DNA from: Pseudochelatococcus contaminans
GTDB lineage: Bacteria; Pseudomonadota; Alphaproteobacteria; Rhizobiales; Beijerinckiaceae
Direction: 5' to 3'
Assembly: GCF_014195635.1 (NCBI RefSeq)
Contig: NZ_JACICC010000003.1
Coordinates: 62,001-126,000, forward strand
DNA length: 64,000 nucleotides
Shown here: one piece after another, positions 61,940 through 64,000 of the stretch
How positions within the stretch are numbered: position 1 is the first letter of the stretch
How the letters are laid out: every line of letters starts with the position of its first letter
Program-made: the position numbers and the translations under genes
Notes under the pieces: generated by a model
Databases searched by the model: none
Seen by the model: only the letters and a program-made list of their open reading frames with translations
Told to the model about the DNA's origin: nothing

Positions 61940-63783
61940 TGGAATTTCTTCTGGTGCAGGCCCTCACGGGCCTTGCCAGCGCGGCGTCGCTGTTCCTCGT
62001 CGCTTCCGGGCTGTCGATCATCTTCGGCGTCACCCGCGTCGTGAACTTCGCCCATGGCTCGTTCTACATGGTGGGCGCTTATCTGGCCTATACGCTGACT
62101 GAGCGTTTGGCTGGTCCGCTCGGTTTCTGGGGCGGTGTGCTGCTGGCGGCGCTGCTCGTCGGCGTGCTCGGCGCGCTGGTGGAACTGCTCCTTCTGCGCC
62201 GGCTGGCGCGTGCGCCGGAACTGTTCCAGTTGCTGGCGACATTCGGCGTCACCCTCATCGTGCAGGATCTCGTCGTGGCCATCTGGGGCCCGGAGGATCT
62301 CGTCGGTCGCCGCGCGCCGGGATTGACGGGGGCGGTGGAAATCCTGGGGCAGTTCGTGCCCGCCTACGATCTCTTTCTCATTGCGCTCGGCCCGCTTGTG
62401 CTGCTGCTTCTGCATCTGCTTTTCCGCCGCACGCGCTTTGGTGTGCTGGTGCGGGCGGCGACGCAGGATCGCGATATGACGGCGGCGCTTGGGGTGGACC
62501 AGAAATGGCTGTTCACCGGCGTCTTCGCGCTTGGCTCCTTCCTTGCCGGTCTGGGCGGGGCGCTGCAATTGCCGCGCGATGCGGTGAGCCATCTCATGGA
62601 TATGCACATCATCGTCGAGGCGTTCGTCGTGGTGGTCATTGGTGGGCTGGGATCGGTGCCGGGCGCATTTGTCGCGGCGGCCATCGTGTCGCTGCTCAAC
62701 GCTTTCGGCATTCTGGTGTTTCCCGGCATCGCCATGGTGAGCGTGTTTCTGGTCATGGCGCTTGTGCTGGTGGCCCGCCCGCACGGGCTGTTCGGCTCGC
62801 CGCCGGAAAGTCAGCCGCAGCCGATGGCGGTGTCCGGCGCGCCGTGGCGGGCGTTCGACGGGCGGGAGCGGGCGCTGGTGGCGTTCGGGGTGCTGCTCGC
62901 CGCCGGGTTGCCGTTCCTCGTCGGCGACTATGGCCTGACGGTGGCGAGTGAAATCCTCATCATGATGCTGTTTGCCGCCAGCATTCATCTGCTCATGTCG
63001 GCTGGCGGGCTGGCGCCGTTCGGGCATGCGGTGTTCTTCGGCCTTGGCGGTTACGGCGCAGCGCTCGCGGTGAAGCTGGCCGGCGCGTCGATGCCGCTGG
63101 CGCTCGTCGCCGGGCCTGTCGTCGCCATCATGGCCGCATGTGTGTTCGGCTGGTTCTGCGTGCGGCTGTCCGGCGTTTATTTCGCCATGCTGACGCTGGC
63201 CTTCGCGCAGATCGTCTGGGCGGTCGCGTTCCAGTGGGTTGCCGTCACCGGCGGCGACAACGGCATCATCGGCATCTGGCCCGAAGGATTTGCCGCTTCC
63301 GCCAGTGGCTTCTACTGGATGGCGCTGGTGCTCTGCCTGGGCGGAGCGTTCGCGCTGCGGACCATCGTGCTGTCGCCTTTCGGCTATGCGCTGCGGGCTG
63401 TACGTGATGCGCGGCAGCGGGCGGAGAGCATCGGCATTGGCCGTTTCGGCCAGCAATGGTTCGCCTTCGTCATTGCGGGAGGCTTCGCCGGGCTGGCGGG
63501 GGCGTTGTTCGCCTATCTCAAGGGCAGTGTGTTTCCGGCCAACATGGGGGTCGGCATGTCCGTCGACGGATTGGTGATGGTTCTGCTCGGCGGTGTCGAA
63601 ACCATCTCCGGCCCGCTGGTCGGTGCGATGGTCTACAAGGCGCTGTCCGTGTGGCTGCTCAGCACCACCGATATGTCGAAACTCATCCTCGGGCTGCTGA
63701 TTGTTCTGCTGGTGGCGGCATTTCCGATGGGCATTGTCGGCTGGCTTTCCTCCATGCGCGAGCGCATCAGGCACGTTTCATGA
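61939..63783 (+). CDS. Fused LivH-LivM branched-chain-type ABC permease
   Basis: 614 residues. Residues 1-285 are a LivH-type permease (SGLSIIFGVTRVVNFAHGSFYMVGAYLAY at the start in parts, VVVIGGLGSVPGAFVAAAIV late). Residues about 300-614 are LivM (YGLTVASEILIMMLFAASIHLLMS, GLAPFGHAVFFGLGGYGAALAV, LRAVRDARQRAESIGI, VMVLLGGVETISGPLVGAMVY). Each has its own EAA-like loop, so one chain supplies both transmembrane halves. ATPases LivG and LivF are not seen in the next 217 bp. Confidence 0.93.
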   Translation: MEFLLVQALTGLASAASLFLVASGLSIIFGVTRVVNFAHGSFYMVGAYLAYTLTERLAGPLGFWGGVLLAALLVGVLGALVELLLLRRLARAPELFQLLATFGVTLIVQDLVVAIWGPEDLVGRRAPGLTGAVEILGQFVPAYDLFLIALGPLVLLLLHLLFRRTRFGVLVRAATQDRDMTAALGVDQKWLFTGVFALGSFLAGLGGALQLPRDAVSHLMDMHIIVEAFVVVVIGGLGSVPGAFVAAAIVSLLNAFGILVFPGIAMVSVFLVMALVLVARPHGLFGSPPESQPQPMAVSGAPWRAFDGRERALVAFGVLLAAGLPFLVGDYGLTVASEILIMMLFAASIHLLMSAGGLAPFGHAVFFGLGGYGAALAVKLAGASMPLALVAGPVVAIMAACVFGWFCVRLSGVYFAMLTLAFAQIVWAVAFQWVAVTGGDNGIIGIWPEGFAASASGFYWMALVLCLGGAFALRTIVLSPFGYALRAVRDARQRAESIGIGRFGQQWFAFVIAGGFAGLAGALFAYLKGSVFPANMGVGMSVDGLVMVLLGGVETISGPLVGAMVYKALSVWLLSTTDMSKLILGLLIVLLVAAFPMGIVGWLSSMRERIRHVS

Positions 63784-64000
63784 GAAGAGCTGCCGGAGGA
63801 TGGTTGGCGCAACAGGTTCTGCACGAAACTCTTTTGGCATAAGCCTTTTACCACTATGAGCTTCTTTGCCTGTTTTGTATGCAGGCTGCTCAATGTGTTT
63901 GAAAGAGCCCAATTTGTAAGTAATTCAAATTGGGGATGTAAATAAATTACATAACGAATGTATGGTTAATTCTGGTATTTCGCCTGTCTGTCGTCATTTT
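63784..64000. other. AT-rich region after the permease gene
   Basis: 217 bp to the window edge, with GC falling sharply after about 63830. It has a small hairpin cccaattt (63908-63915) / aaattggg (63927-63934) and no ORF with a ribosome site. If the transporter ATPase genes follow, they are not directly coupled. Confidence 0.5.

Noticed and set aside
61891-63774. 627-codon open frame antisense to the Liv permease
   Set aside because: Composition is dominated by His, Arg, Gln and Glu, as expected from reading hydrophobic codons backward. The sense strand has clear permease motifs.
1-64000. CRISPR array, prophage, IS element or defence island
   Set aside because: No regularly spaced long repeats, transposase, integrase or phage genes; the only tandem repeats are short 16-bp units without spacers.

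Overview
This is a 64 kb, GC-rich, almost fully coding piece of bacterial chromosome. Gene content and order point to an alphaproteobacterium of the order Hyphomicrobiales (Rhizobiales). Support comes from the lptC-lptA-lptB-rpoN-hpf-ptsN block, a small SRP RNA gene before dnaX-ybaB-recR, hslUV divergent from a hisB-DUF2628-hisH-hisA-hisF-hisE operon followed by coaA, a Ros/MucR zinc-finger regulator, an Omp25/31-type porin, a Tim44-like protein and an Irr-type iron-control box. I cannot name a genus. There is no phage, transposase, integrase, CRISPR array or tRNA in the window.

Layout. 1-11.8 kb: end of a 3-hydroxyisobutyryl-CoA hydrolase gene, then (minus strand) LPS transport, sigma-54, ribosome hibernation and PTS-Ntr genes and RNase D, then (plus strand) SRP RNA, DNA polymerase III tau, YbaB and RecR, and a CYTH-CHAD protein. 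11.8-14.3 kb: an AT-rich 0.9 kb leader with a 14-G tract, then mucR and a creatininase-family gene. 14.3-19.5 kb: MarR-type regulator, 2-hydroxyacid dehydrogenase, a WD40/CobW metal-chaperone pair, a small membrane protein and a DUF1045 protein. 19.5-27.3 kb: HslUV, the histidine operon, pantothenate kinase, an acetyltransferase and an Rrf2 regulator. 27.3-36.3 kb: folP-nagA-nagK, cysteine synthase, rhodanese, XRE-cupin regulator, a second-type glutamyl-tRNA synthetase and NAD synthetase. 36.3-44.6 kb: Dps under a candidate Irr box, a TPP-riboswitch thiE-thiD operon, aroQ-accB-accC, a DsbA-like protein, adenosine-type kinase and FabI. 44.9-53.0 kb: UvrB, Tim44-like protein, a divergent CitE-like protein, two secreted proteins (one an RNase T2), RlmJ and a porin. 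53.7-64 kb: glycosyltransferase with an SDR, a globin-coupled sensor that seems to have lost its heme ligand, the lgt-methyltransferase-pgeF operon, a CBS-BON protein and a branched-chain-type ABC uptake pair with a fused LivH-LivM permease.

Most of the window is housekeeping: cell-envelope export, replication and repair, cofactor and amino-acid synthesis, proteolysis. The parts that stand out are non-coding or regulatory: the mucR leader with a possible phase-variable small ORF, three separate intergenic 16-bp tandem repeats each placed 5' of a minus-strand gene, the Irr-like box and a long hairpin before dps, the TPP riboswitch, and a mosaic intergenic repeat at about 32.0 kb. Among proteins, the globin sensor with Arg in place of the proximal His and the RNase T2 with an altered second catalytic motif are the best candidates for changed function.
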